This document shows positions 46,831 through 55,800 of a stretch of DNA of 64,000 nt, one piece after another. This DNA is from Gynuella sp050296195 (GTDB taxonomy: Bacteria; Pseudomonadota; Gammaproteobacteria; Pseudomonadales; Natronospirillaceae), in assembly GCF_050296195.1 (NCBI RefSeq), contig NZ_JBNKRB010000001.1; one strand, 5' to 3'. Each line of letters opens with the position of its first letter. Position 1 is the first letter of the stretch. A program made the translations under genes and the position numbers. Below the pieces are notes generated by a model that saw only the letters and a list, made by a program, of their open reading frames with translations, did not search any database and was not told the DNA's origin.

Positions 46831-47084
46831 AATTATTCCTTTGTGCGTTAAAAAGCCATAGTCTCAACCGGGAAAAAACAAATTCTTCCAGATCAATTGT
46901 CCACAATCATTATAGTTAGATGGCGTGACTCAAAAATGAACAGGCTAACGTTTTGATAAAATATTTTATTAACCAGATAACTTTTTGTCATAAAAAGAAA
47001 TGCAAAACAGAAGAAAGAAAGCCGGAAGCCACACTGAACCAAATACATTCAGCTCAACTGTGGCCGGTTATGTTGCTGCGGTGT

Positions 47085-47708
47085 TTAAGCCAAATTCACA
47101 ATCATCAGAAAACCATCAAAGTGTTTTGGTTCTGTGGCATACCAGTGGTAATAATCCGTGTTAAATTTTTTCTCGCACTTTTCCACCAGTTCAAGAAACG
47201 GCGAGCGGCCCGGATCCGCCAGAATAACCTGTTTGACGCCGGCTTTAGCAGCACGGTTAATAAACTTCCACCATTCATCACGCAACGATTCCCAGAAACA
47301 GATATCTGCGCCGGTAATGATGTCAAAGCGCGATAGCTTTTTGTCGTCGATGTCATTCATGGCCCCAAGATGCTCTTTGATACTGACATCATTCAGTTCC
47401 GCCTGAACTCGAAGATAGGGAAACACATTCTCATCCAGATCCAATCCCGTGACCTTATGACCCTGTTTTGCCATATATATCGCAGTCGGCCCCCAGCCAC
47501 AGCCGATATCCAACACACGGCCTTTTTTGGGGCGGTGATGCATAACGTAGTCCATAATTAAAAAGCTGGAATCCCAGGTTTTATCTCCATGAGTATCGGG
47601 CTGCGCAAACTTTTGCAATTGCTTCACAAACCGGTGTTTGTTTTGCAGCAACCAGATGTCATAAGCTCGATAAATATGTTTTTCGGGGGCTTCTATGTAC
47701 TGCGGCAT
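47085..47708 (-). CDS. Class I SAM-dependent methyltransferase
   Basis: 207 residues. SAM-binding motif I is GRVLDIGCGWGPTAIYMAKQG (about 59-79), motif II VTGLDLDENVF, and a later motif FDIITGADICFWESLRDEWW. Overall layout resembles small protein- or metabolite-methylating enzymes of the Rossmann class (ETF-beta lysine methyltransferase/NNMT-like region VKQVILADPGRSPFLELV). Acceptor unknown. It is a stand-alone gene between the lipoprotein and the LacI regulator. Confidence 0.85.
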   Translation of the reverse strand: MPQYIEAPEKHIYRAYDIWLLQNKHRFVKQLQKFAQPDTHGDKTWDSSFLIMDYVMHHRPKKGRVLDIGCGWGPTAIYMAKQGHKVTGLDLDENVFPYLRVQAELNDVSIKEHLGAMNDIDDKKLSRFDIITGADICFWESLRDEWWKFINRAAKAGVKQVILADPGRSPFLELVEKCEKKFNTDYYHWYATEPKHFDGFLMIVNLA

Positions 47709-47825
47709 GCATACTCCTGTGGCTAGAAAGAAAAATTAACAGGCGTCTACCTTATCACACTGTTTACGACGAAATATGACACAGCCGGATTTTTCTTGTT
47801 CTCATACTGGCGGTAAAAAACTGAC

Positions 47826-48851
47826 TTAACGAATGCCTTCTGAGCGACAGGAATCACGCCAGACGACCTGTGTCGGTAGCACCACTTTTTTAGGCACGAT
47901 GCGACCACCAATTTGCTCGATCAGCAGGTCAATGGCTGATTCGCCCATCATTTCTGAATATACCTTCACGGTGGTCAGGGACGGAAATGTGTACTGTGCA
48001 GTTGGAATATCATTGATTCCCACCAGAGCCAGCTGTTCGGGGATTCGGATACCCGCTTCCTGGAATCCGCGAATGGCACCAATGGCAATACTGTCATTGC
48101 CACAAAACACCAGCTCCGGCAGTTCTCCTGTCAGCGCCAGTAATCGCTGAGACATGCGATAACCGGAGCATGGTGAAAAACCATCAGTGATCACCCAATC
48201 CTCATGACAACCACCATGGTCACGCATAAATTCGATAAATGCCTTACGCCGCTGCTCTCCCAGCAACGTATCAAAGTCGGCGACCGGCTCATGCCCCCCC
48301 AAATAAGCAATATTTCGATAACCCAATTGCCACAGCTGAGATAATGTCTGGTGAACTGCGGTGACAACATCAATCACGACACTATCGTAAATGGACTCAG
48401 TCGGCGAAGAATCCACAAAAACCAGATAAGGGCACTGCTGTTTCAGCCAGTCACAGAATTGCAGGGAAAACTTGCCCACCGCAATAATGCCATTCATTCC
48501 GCGCAATGCCGGGCCGGCTTCTTTTTCATCCGTGGAATAAACGGTCTGCAGAGTAATTCCCAGTTCCCGGCAACGTTGTTCCATGCCCATGCGGATAGCA
48601 ATGTAATAGGGATCATCAAGTTCCTGGGACGGAGAGAGAAAATGCACCATGGCAACATTCAGACTCAGACTCTGATTAGTTCGACGCGCAGCACGCTTTC
48701 TGGGCGAGGCGTAATCAAGCTGCTCTGCGACTTCAAAAATGCGTTTTCGCTTAGCCTCCGAGATCGATAAGGTATTGTCATAATTCAGCACCCTGGACAC
48801 AGTGGCCGTTGAAACACCTGCTGCAGCTGCAATATCTTTGATCGTTGCCAA
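47826..48851 (-). CDS. LacI-family transcriptional regulator
   Basis: 341 residues. The N-terminal helix-turn-helix TIKDIAAAAGVSTATVSRVLNYD and hinge helix region (KRKRIFEVAEQLDY) precede a periplasmic-binding-protein-like effector domain with the C-terminal signature TVKVYSEMMGESAIDLLIEQI. The second half resembles the GalR/EbgR group that senses galactosides. It is divergent from a GH53 galactanase gene 227 bp away and is therefore its probable local regulator. Confidence 0.92.
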   Translation of the reverse strand: MATIKDIAAAAGVSTATVSRVLNYDNTLSISEAKRKRIFEVAEQLDYASPRKRAARRTNQSLSLNVAMVHFLSPSQELDDPYYIAIRMGMEQRCRELGITLQTVYSTDEKEAGPALRGMNGIIAVGKFSLQFCDWLKQQCPYLVFVDSSPTESIYDSVVIDVVTAVHQTLSQLWQLGYRNIAYLGGHEPVADFDTLLGEQRRKAFIEFMRDHGGCHEDWVITDGFSPCSGYRMSQRLLALTGELPELVFCGNDSIAIGAIRGFQEAGIRIPEQLALVGINDIPTAQYTFPSLTTVKVYSEMMGESAIDLLIEQIGGRIVPKKVVLPTQVVWRDSCRSEGIR

Positions 48852-49078
48852 TGTAACTCCTATCGATTACTCATCCATAACACGATTCTGCCGGGGCATT
48901 GGTGGGTATTCTATCAACTTTATTGTGATGACAGACCGCATATGTCCCATTTCACCACTAAAGTGCTTGCCTGCTAAAAGTTAATTAAATAGCATTTTTA
49001 AGTAAATTTTTACCTGGGGAAATCCACCGGAAATCATTCCGGAATCTCTCACAATAACGATAAAGATGGAGAGTTCAT

Positions 49079-51070
49079 ATGCTTTACAGACACGCTTTAT
49101 GGCCGTTGCTGACAACACTGATACTGGTTGGCTGCAATTCCTCGGAAGATATACCACTCACGGAATCACCGAGACCTCTGAACATCTACGTGCAGCCAAT
49201 TCAAAACATCAGCGATGACTTCATCAAGGGCGTGGATATTTCCACACTGCTGGAGGTTGAAAAGGGTAATGGTCAGTTTTACGACGAAACCGGAAAACCA
49301 GTGGAGCTGCTAGCATTTCTGGCCCAAAAAGGTGTGAACTGGGTGCGCCTGCGGTTATGGAATGATCCTTATTATGTCAGCTGGCAAGAGACCCACAGCG
49401 AGTGGGTGGATGGAGATAACAACCCATACTACCCAATCAATCCTGTGGATGGCTCTGTCGGTGCCGGCACCAATGACCTCAACGCCACCATTGCGCTGGC
49501 ACAACGGGCAAAACAGGCCGGGATGAAAGTACTGTTGGATTTTCACTACAGCGATTTCTGGGCTGACCCCGGTAAACAGTATTCCCCTGAAGCCTGGAAA
49601 AACCTGGGCAACGACGATGCCGCCCAGGCACTCTATCAGTTCACGTATGACAGTCTTACAAAATTGGCCGATGCCGGGCTGTTTCCGGATATGGTACAGG
49701 TCGGCAACGAAATTAATAACGGACTGATGTGGGATAACAACGGGAAGTGGAACAAATATAAAGACTCCGACGACAGTACCTATGATGTGGGTATGGGTTA
49801 TCTGAAGCAAGGCATTGCCGCTATTCACGCCGCAGAACAGTATGCTTCCGCAGATACCCGTATCATGCTACATCTGGCTGAAGGCGGTGATAAGGAAGTA
49901 TTCGACCGGGTGTTTGGTGCATTTACCCGGGCCGGCCTGGATTACGACATTATCGGTGCGTCCTATTATCCCTATTGGCACGGTTCGCTGGAGGCCTTGC
50001 AGGAAAATCTCGATGCCGTCAGCGCCAAATACCACAAACCGGTCGTTGTGGCCGAAACCGCCTACGGCTTCACCACGGAGTACAGTCCCGATGGTGGCGA
50101 TGTATTTAATGCCTCCAGTGCCGACGCCGGTGGATTTCTGGCCACAGTACAAGGACAGGCCACCGCCATAAGAGAGGTCATGAATGTGGTCGCCCAGGTT
50201 CCCGAACACAAGGGTCTGGGAGTGTTCTATTGGGAACCCGCCTGGCTGACCAATAAAGATATTGATCATGATGGCATTCTGGATGGTGCCGGCTGGATTT
50301 ATAACCAGCCCAGTTCCTGGGATAATCAGGCGATGTTTGACTATGACGGCAAAGCTCTGGACTCTCTGGATGTCTTCTGGGCCGTTAACCGGGATCCTCA
50401 ATCCACACCGGCTCCCACTGTCACGGGGATTCCGCAACCTAGCTTTGAACGCAGGGTGGGCGATGAACTGGCCCTGCCTGAGCAGATCAAAGCGCTTTAC
50501 AATGACGATGCTTATCGTCAGACCACGGTCTCCTGGGACAATCCCGAAGCTTACAACACTGACCAAGCCGGCGTGTTCGCACTGACGGGCACTGTTGGCA
50601 GTCAGGTTGTTACTGCACAATTGATCGTGATTGCCAATGTGCTGGAAAACGGGGATTTTGAAACCGGAACAGCAACTCCGTGGGAACTGTCCAACGATTC
50701 AGCATTTTCCATTACCGGCGACAATCCCCACAATGGCAGCAGCTATGCCCTGCATTTCTGGAGCAACGACGCCATGAATGATTCAGCAGTGCAAACAATC
50801 ACTGGCATCCCCAATGGTCACTATCAAGTCAGTGTCTGGACTATGGGTGCCAGCAATGGTGACAGTAGCTCCAGCCTGTCAGCCAGCAGTGGTAATAACC
50901 GTGGCAAAGCCTCAGTTTCCTTTACCGGCTTTGGTAACTGGAATCAGTCTTTTGCTTGTGTGGCGGTGGAAAACAACGAACTGACAGTGACGGTTCAGCT
51001 GACCGAAGCCGGCGGTTCCTGGGGGGAGTTTGATGATATCAAAGCCACTGCAGTCGCCAACTGTTCATAA
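49079..51070 (+). CDS. Arabinogalactan endo-beta-1,4-galactanase, GH53, lipoprotein with C-terminal binding domain
   Basis: Hydrolyses beta-1,4-galactan side chains of pectin. 663 residues. Lipobox LVGC at 16-19 suggests cell-surface or outer-membrane anchoring. The GH53 (alpha/beta)8 domain (about 45-425) shows GVDISTLLEVE, VNWVRLRLWNDPYY, DFHYSDFWADPGKQ, QVGNEINNGLMW (acid/base Glu) and VVAETAYGFT (nucleophile Glu). A bacterial Ig-like segment (about 450-520) and a CBM61-like beta-sandwich (about 525-663, LENGDFETGTATPWEL to WGEFDDIKA) follow. The LacI-type regulator upstream is its likely repressor. Confidence 0.93.
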   Translation: MLYRHALWPLLTTLILVGCNSSEDIPLTESPRPLNIYVQPIQNISDDFIKGVDISTLLEVEKGNGQFYDETGKPVELLAFLAQKGVNWVRLRLWNDPYYVSWQETHSEWVDGDNNPYYPINPVDGSVGAGTNDLNATIALAQRAKQAGMKVLLDFHYSDFWADPGKQYSPEAWKNLGNDDAAQALYQFTYDSLTKLADAGLFPDMVQVGNEINNGLMWDNNGKWNKYKDSDDSTYDVGMGYLKQGIAAIHAAEQYASADTRIMLHLAEGGDKEVFDRVFGAFTRAGLDYDIIGASYYPYWHGSLEALQENLDAVSAKYHKPVVVAETAYGFTTEYSPDGGDVFNASSADAGGFLATVQGQATAIREVMNVVAQVPEHKGLGVFYWEPAWLTNKDIDHDGILDGAGWIYNQPSSWDNQAMFDYDGKALDSLDVFWAVNRDPQSTPAPTVTGIPQPSFERRVGDELALPEQIKALYNDDAYRQTTVSWDNPEAYNTDQAGVFALTGTVGSQVVTAQLIVIANVLENGDFETGTATPWELSNDSAFSITGDNPHNGSSYALHFWSNDAMNDSAVQTITGIPNGHYQVSVWTMGASNGDSSSSLSASSGNNRGKASVSFTGFGNWNQSFACVAVENNELTVTVQLTEAGGSWGEFDDIKATAVANCS

Positions 51071-51199
51071 CCGTTAATCTGTCCGGGCAGTCTCATCCCG
51101 AGGCTGCCCCCGGAGCATGCTGGCACTCCCTTCCTGACTGGCTAACCGGATCCTTCATGGGTTATATAAGCTCGCTAAACCTGATACCGGAGCTATCCG

Positions 51200-51670
51200 A
51201 TGATTATCCAACCTTATCAACCAGAAACCGATGACATCCCTTATTCATTACTGATGTTGGCAGATCCTGATATCCGCCGGATCGATCGGCATCTGGCCAA
51301 CGGCAGGATGTTTCTGGGTTATCAGCATCCAGATGCTCAAGCTGTGGCGGCGGCCATCGTAAATGCATCGGAATCAATCCTGGAAATCACCAACATTGCA
51401 ACCGATCCTTCGCTGCAGGGCAGGGGATATGGCAAACAGATGGTCGCTTTCATCATTGAGTTTGCCAGACAACATGGCTATGCAACGCTACAGGTAGGGA
51501 CGGGAAATTCCAGCCTGGATCAACTGGGCTTTTATCAGAAGTGCGGTTTTCGCATTTCCAGCATTATCCCGGATTTCTTTATTCACGATGATCCACCTAT
51601 CTTCGAAAACGGAATCCGCTGTCTCGATATGGTGTTATTAACTCAGAGTGTCAGTGTGTTATCCGATTGA
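51200..51670 (+). CDS. GNAT-family N-acetyltransferase
   Basis: 156 residues. Motif A is ITNIATDPSLQGRGYGKQMVAFI, with the acetyl-CoA loop QGRGYG. Motif B has GNSSLDQLGFYQKCGFRISS. Substrate unknown. It stands alone with Shine-Dalgarno-like CGGAG before the ATG. The CRP site and Fur box of the small-RNA locus begin 3 bp after its stop. Confidence 0.85.
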   Translation: MIIQPYQPETDDIPYSLLMLADPDIRRIDRHLANGRMFLGYQHPDAQAVAAAIVNASESILEITNIATDPSLQGRGYGKQMVAFIIEFARQHGYATLQVGTGNSSLDQLGFYQKCGFRISSIIPDFFIHDDPPIFENGIRCLDMVLLTQSVSVLSD

Positions 51671-51672
51671 TT

Positions 51673-51688
51673 TGTGACACAAATCACA
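51673..51688 (+). promoter_or_regulatory. CRP-type binding site
   Basis: TGTGA-cacaaa-TCACA, both half-sites identical to the E. coli CRP consensus with the correct 6-bp spacer. It is about 36 bp upstream of a possible -35 element and next to a Fur box. Confidence 0.8.
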
Positions 51689-51700
51689 TTTATTATTAAA

Positions 51701-51715
51701 TGAGAATAATTATCA
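51701..51715 (+). promoter_or_regulatory. Fur box
   Basis: TGAGAATAATTATCA matches the 7-1-7 Fur consensus TGATAATNATTATCA with one mismatch, and the symmetry extends to AAAT...ATTT on both flanks. It abuts a possible -35 TTGAAA (51717-51722) with TACCAT (51739-51744) as -10, so binding would repress this promoter under iron-replete conditions. Confidence 0.8.
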
Positions 51716-51750
51716 TTTGAAATTAAAATGGGTTCAGGTACCATGAACTT

Positions 51751-52011
51751 GTTGCTGATCTAAGGCTCTCTGAGTTATCACACTCACTCCTCTTTCTCTC
51801 AATTAGATCAGTAACCACAACTAAGACCTGTCCTTAACGGAATGTATCAGGCATTAGGGAAGTGCCAGTCAGATCTCCTCTGATATCAGGAAAGTAGTGA
51901 AGAGCAGGAGGCTCGATGCGGTCAACGAAGGACGAAAGGACTGCAAAACTGGAAGGTAGTCAGTGCGCTTCGCTCAGGTCAGTCGGGGGACTCTGAGCGA
52001 AGCATTTTTTT
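51751..52011 (+). ncRNA. Candidate structured regulatory RNA with GGA-bearing hairpins (CsrB/RsmZ-like or Fur-regulated sRNA)
   Basis: No ORF of note lies between the GNAT and oxidoreductase genes. A predicted transcript of about 260 nt would start near 51751 and end at the intrinsic terminator 51967-52011. Successive small hairpins are visible: 51850-51866 (GGCAT/GTGCC, GGGA in loop), 51869-51883 (TCAGA/TCTGA), 51902-51914 (GAGC/GCTC, loop AGGAG), 51918-51944 (GCGGTC/GACTGC, GGA in loop) and 51948-51964 (ACTG/CAGT). Eight GGA triplets occur from 51838 to the terminator, several in or next to loops, as in CsrA/RsmA-binding RNAs. The Fur and CRP sites instead recall iron-responsive RNAs. The start site is inferred; a shorter RNA from an internal promoter is possible. 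Confidence 0.55.
51967..52011 (+). terminator. Strong intrinsic terminator of the candidate sRNA
   Basis: GCTTCGCTCAG / CTGAGCGAAGC, an 11-bp perfect stem with an inner AGTC-GGGG-GACT hairpin, followed by A and seven Ts. Plus-strand orientation. Confidence 0.88.
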
Positions 52012-52022
52012 GTTTAACGCAA

Positions 52023-53021
52023 TTACGATAGTTTAACGACCAGTTTGCCCTGATTCTCACCGCTAAACAGCAGATTGATTCCGGATACCGCACTTTCCAG
52101 GCCTTCCAATACATGTGCCCGGTACTTCAGTTGGCCCTTCATGAGATAACCTGCCACCAGCTGCGCGAGTTCGGGTGCTTCATGCATATGGTCAGGCATC
52201 GTAAAGCCCTGAATCCGTAGCCGTTGTTTGATGACTGGCACCCAATCCGGTCCTGGATCCGGTTCAGCCTTGTTGTACTGGGAAATCAGACCACAGACGA
52301 TCACCCGGCCAAAAGTATTCATGCTATGCAGGGCGATGGACTGAATCGGCCCACCGGTATTTTCAAAGTATATATCGATGCCATCGGGTGCCGCAGCACG
52401 CACTTCATCTTTTAGATTATCGCTACGATAGTTCAGAGCAACATCAAAGCCCAACTCTTCGGTCATCCAGCGGCATTTTTCCTCAGATCCGGAAATACCG
52501 ATAACCCGAAGTCCTTCAGCCTTGGCCATCTGCCCAACAATACTGCCGACAGAGCCTGCACCACCGCTGATCAGAATGGTTTCACCCGCTTTGAAATCCG
52601 ACAATCGCAGAAACCCCTGCGCAGCAGTCAAACCTGGCAGTGCTATAGTGGAAAGAATCGCTTCATCGGGCAAATCCAGTGATACGGCATTCACCCCCTG
52701 GCCATTACTGACCGCTTCTTCTGTCCAGCCGAACATACCCATAACCCGGGTACCAACCGCAAACTTATCATGCTGACTTTCAATAACTTCGCCCAGACCG
52801 TTGGATCGCATAATTGCCCCAAGCTCCACTGGCGGAATGTAGCTGTTGGTATCGGGACTCATCCAGCCTCGCATGGCCGGATCAAGGGACAGACAGGTTT
52901 GTTTCACCCTGAACTCTCCAGCTTTTAAAGGCTCACGGGAATGTTGTCTGATTTCAAAGTTATCCGACTGGATCGTTGTATCCGGGCGGGAAATCAGATG
53001 GATTGCTTTGTACTGTTGCAT
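52023..53021 (-). CDS. NADP-dependent MDR oxidoreductase (CurA / leukotriene-B4-dehydrogenase-like)
   Basis: Zinc-independent medium-chain reductase of 332 residues reducing activated C=C bonds with NADPH. The N-terminal GroES-like part includes CLSLDPAMRGWMSP, a signature of this subfamily. The nucleotide-binding motif is ILISGGAGSVGSIVGQMAK (about 147-165, AxxGxxG). GIDIYFENTGG and GRVIVCGLISQYN also match the CurA group. The natural substrate cannot be read. It converges on the candidate small RNA. Confidence 0.9.
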   Translation of the reverse strand: MQQYKAIHLISRPDTTIQSDNFEIRQHSREPLKAGEFRVKQTCLSLDPAMRGWMSPDTNSYIPPVELGAIMRSNGLGEVIESQHDKFAVGTRVMGMFGWTEEAVSNGQGVNAVSLDLPDEAILSTIALPGLTAAQGFLRLSDFKAGETILISGGAGSVGSIVGQMAKAEGLRVIGISGSEEKCRWMTEELGFDVALNYRSDNLKDEVRAAAPDGIDIYFENTGGPIQSIALHSMNTFGRVIVCGLISQYNKAEPDPGPDWVPVIKQRLRIQGFTMPDHMHEAPELAQLVAGYLMKGQLKYRAHVLEGLESAVSGINLLFSGENQGKLVVKLS

Positions 53022-53149
53022 AAAATCCTCCTGTTATTTGATTAATCCGGCCAATACTTATGTCGGATTAACAGTGGCCTGAACTATACATTTGCTGGAG
53101 CATTTTTGCCCAGTTAAGCTGTGTCATTAAAATGTAACGGCGGTACCCA

Positions 53150-54328
53150 TTACTGCCCTGACAATACCTTCAGTACTTCCAGACATGCACCAATAGTATG
53201 GTAATCACACTTGGCACCGGCCGAACTTTTCTCATTGGAATATTTGCGGTTATCGCGTCTCAGAATGCGGAACCACGCCCCATGTTCGTGATCAACAAAA
53301 TGATCCCAGCAATATTCCCAGAGACGGTCATAATGTTGCTTGTATTTTTCGTTGCCAGTGGCGGAATACAACATAGCAGCAGCAGCAAAACTCTCTGCCT
53401 GAACCCAGAAATACTTGTCGTCATCACACCAGTTGCCCTGCGGATCAAAACCGTAAATCAGACCGCCATATTGCGTATCCCAGGCTGCCTGCCAGGCTCG
53501 ATCAAACAGTTCCTGAGCTTTCTCTAACAGCCAGTCTTCGGGGGCCAGACGATGCAATTGAAGTAGCAGTTTTGCCCATTCGGTCTGATGACCGGGTTGG
53601 AATCCCCATGGCCGGTAAAGGTTTTTCGGATCATCTTTATTATATTCCCAATCAAGGTTGAAACAGGTATCAAAGTGTTCCCAGATCAGGCCATCAGACA
53701 GTGCCGCCTGTCTTTGGGCGATATTACTGGCCAGGGTTTTGGCACGGTTGAGGAATTTATGATCGCCGGTAGCTTCGAATGCGGCAATCATTGCCTCACA
53801 CATGTGCATATTGGAATTCTGGCCACGATAATCGCTGAGTTCGCCAGCGGCACTGATTTCATCAGCATAAAGGCCATATTCTGGCTGCCAGAATCTTTCT
53901 TCCAGCTGCTCATAAATGAAATCCAAAGGCCCTTTATCCTGGATAACGGTGACTTTTTTCAATGCTGCGTAAGCCAGTAATACAAACGCATAACCATAGG
54001 CTTGTTGAGTCAGATCTTCCGGCTCACCGTTATTGAACGTCCAAACGTATTTTTTTTCATCTTCCAGCCAGTGATGGTTTTCCAGAAAATGCAAACCGTG
54101 TTTAGCCCGTTCCCGGTAATCTCGATCAGCAAACAGCTGTCCGGCCAGAGCATAATTCACAATGATGCGGGTACTGCTGACCAATTGCTTGAACCCTTCG
54201 TTAAAACGCTCACCACTGTCATAGAAATTTTGAAAGTAACCGCCTTTTTCATCAATGATGATGGGCTCATAAAAATCCAGGATTGATTTGATATGTTGTT
54301 CTAAAAATTCTTTGCTATAGAAATTCAT
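53150..54328 (-). CDS. AGE-family epimerase/isomerase (mannose isomerase-like)
   Basis: N-acylglucosamine 2-epimerase superfamily protein of 392 residues from ATG 54328 (MNFYSKEFLEQHIKSILDFY). A reading from 54382 would add 18 atypical residues. It should form an (alpha/alpha)6 barrel. Conserved segments are RIIVNYALAGQLF, QAYGYAFVLLAYAAL, NSNMHMCEAMIAAFEATGD, PWGFQPGHQTEWAKLLLQL, KYFWVQAESFAAAAML and KCDYHTIGACLEVL, with the conserved His residues. The family includes GlcNAc 2-epimerase, cellobiose epimerase and mannose/fructose isomerases. The downstream fructokinase-like gene favours mannose-to-fructose isomerisation, by context. Confidence 0.85.
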   Translation of the reverse strand: MNFYSKEFLEQHIKSILDFYEPIIIDEKGGYFQNFYDSGERFNEGFKQLVSSTRIIVNYALAGQLFADRDYRERAKHGLHFLENHHWLEDEKKYVWTFNNGEPEDLTQQAYGYAFVLLAYAALKKVTVIQDKGPLDFIYEQLEERFWQPEYGLYADEISAAGELSDYRGQNSNMHMCEAMIAAFEATGDHKFLNRAKTLASNIAQRQAALSDGLIWEHFDTCFNLDWEYNKDDPKNLYRPWGFQPGHQTEWAKLLLQLHRLAPEDWLLEKAQELFDRAWQAAWDTQYGGLIYGFDPQGNWCDDDKYFWVQAESFAAAAMLYSATGNEKYKQHYDRLWEYCWDHFVDHEHGAWFRILRRDNRKYSNEKSSAGAKCDYHTIGACLEVLKVLSGQ

Positions 54329-54521
54329 GATAGAGCCTTTGTTATTGGATTTATCAAATAAGGCAGGTAATTTCTCCATCATCAGAAACTACCCAAGCGG
54401 CAAATTGACTGCCAGAAACCAGTCATTTGGTCTTTGTCGCCCAACACCCCAGAGCCTGCGTGAAACTACGCGGCCCTGCTGTTAAAAACAAGTTATCGAC
54501 CTGCCAGAGGAGCCGGTCAGA

Positions 54522-55475
54522 TTAACGGTCTCCAAACTGCCAGAAATCCTTTACATCTTCCATCTGTGGCAACGAAGGCAACGCTCCTGCCCGACTGACG
54601 GCAACGCCACCACAGGCAGCCGCAAAACGGGTCACCTGGCTGATACTTTGTTCATCCAGTTGGTCAAGACCCAGCTGGTTCAACGCCATTAGCAGGCCAC
54701 CGCTGAAGGCATCACCACCCGCTGTTGTATCCACGACCTTGACTGCAGGAGGGGTGATTTTTGTCTGCAAAGACTGGGTGATGACTTCAATATCACCACC
54801 TCCATCTGTTACCCAGACAGCAGTGGCCGTCTGCAGCCACTGCTCCAGAGGAAATCCCTGCGCAACAATCCAATCAGCCTCTTCTTTGGATACCTTGATC
54901 ACATCCGCCCATTTCAACATGTCGATGATAACTTCCGCATTTACTGTCGTATCAGGCCAGAGGTTATGGCGCAGGTTCACATCAAAACTGATAATTGCCT
55001 GCTGCTGACGCGCCTTTTTAACTGCCGCCAGTGTGGTGGCCGCGATATTCGGATCCGTCAGGGTGTTGGAGCAGAAATGAAAGATGCCAATCTGATCAAA
55101 AGCCTCCTCAGTCAACTGTGCCTCCGTCATTAGAACGTCGGCAGAATGTTTACGCAGGAATTCAAAGCTACGATCACCACTGTCATCCAGAAAGACGTAG
55201 GCCAGAGGGGTATGAGCCTGCGGGTGAATATGAATAAACTGCATATCCACATCCATCTGCTGCATCGCCGCAATCAGAAAATGCCCAAACCGGTCATCAC
55301 CGACCTGTCCCAGAAATCGCGCCGGGCCACTCAACCGCCCGACCGCTGCCGCCACATTTGCGGGCGCTCCCCCAGGATACTGCCGAAACTCCGGCAGGGT
55401 GAATCCACCTTCTTCAGCTGTGTGAAAATTCAGAAAATCGATCAGTAGTTCACCAAAACATAAAATAGGCTTCAT
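54522..55475 (-). CDS. PfkB-family sugar kinase, probably fructokinase
   Basis: Ribokinase-fold kinase of 317 residues. The N-terminal signature region is YPGGAPANVAAAVGRL (about 33-48), with FGELLIDFL ahead of it. The PfkB signature 2 is VDTTAGGDAFSGGLLMAL near 250 with catalytic Asp in AGGDAF. Overall closest in layout to bacterial fructokinases (FGQVGDDRFGHFL, SFDVNLRHNLW). It is transcribed upstream of the AGE-family gene (193-bp gap), so fructose produced from mannose could be phosphorylated to F6P. Confidence 0.9.
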   Translation of the reverse strand: MKPILCFGELLIDFLNFHTAEEGGFTLPEFRQYPGGAPANVAAAVGRLSGPARFLGQVGDDRFGHFLIAAMQQMDVDMQFIHIHPQAHTPLAYVFLDDSGDRSFEFLRKHSADVLMTEAQLTEEAFDQIGIFHFCSNTLTDPNIAATTLAAVKKARQQQAIISFDVNLRHNLWPDTTVNAEVIIDMLKWADVIKVSKEEADWIVAQGFPLEQWLQTATAVWVTDGGGDIEVITQSLQTKITPPAVKVVDTTAGGDAFSGGLLMALNQLGLDQLDEQSISQVTRFAAACGGVAVSRAGALPSLPQMEDVKDFWQFGDR

Positions 55476-55800
55476 GCGGCTCTCTCATTTTTGTTTATAG
55501 ACATAGCATTGAATGCAACAAAGTATAACCAAGACAACCATCATTAACTGAGCCATATCAGATGAGCCTGGGTTTGGCTGTCTTTCTACACAGTCACCAG
55601 AATGCTGGTTTATCACTTATCTACTCACCATCGAAGTATTGTGATTTAACCAAAAAATCGATCTTTTTTCTGCACTCTCATGAAATTACACAGGATCTTC
55701 CGAGAATTTATTCGACATTGACGTTATCACCCGTCACTTAAGATTTATTTCAGCTGACAGCCATACAGTAGTGCCAATCTTTCAATATGGATAAATCACC
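55476..55800. other. Intergenic, 325 bp, divergent promoters
   Basis: Between the fructokinase (minus) and the DUF2271 gene (plus). I see no ORF, RNA, Fur box or clear operator. Confidence 0.45.

Noticed and set aside
46953..47336. 127-residue plus-strand ORF
   Set aside because: Mostly antisense to the methyltransferase, which has intact SAM motifs; the protein is basic and low-complexity.
51811..51829. GacA-type upstream element (TAAG...CTTA) in front of the candidate small RNA
   Set aside because: TAAG-N7-CTTA has the wrong spacing and lacks the outer TG/CA of the TGTAAG-N6-CTTACA consensus, and it sits inside the likely transcript.
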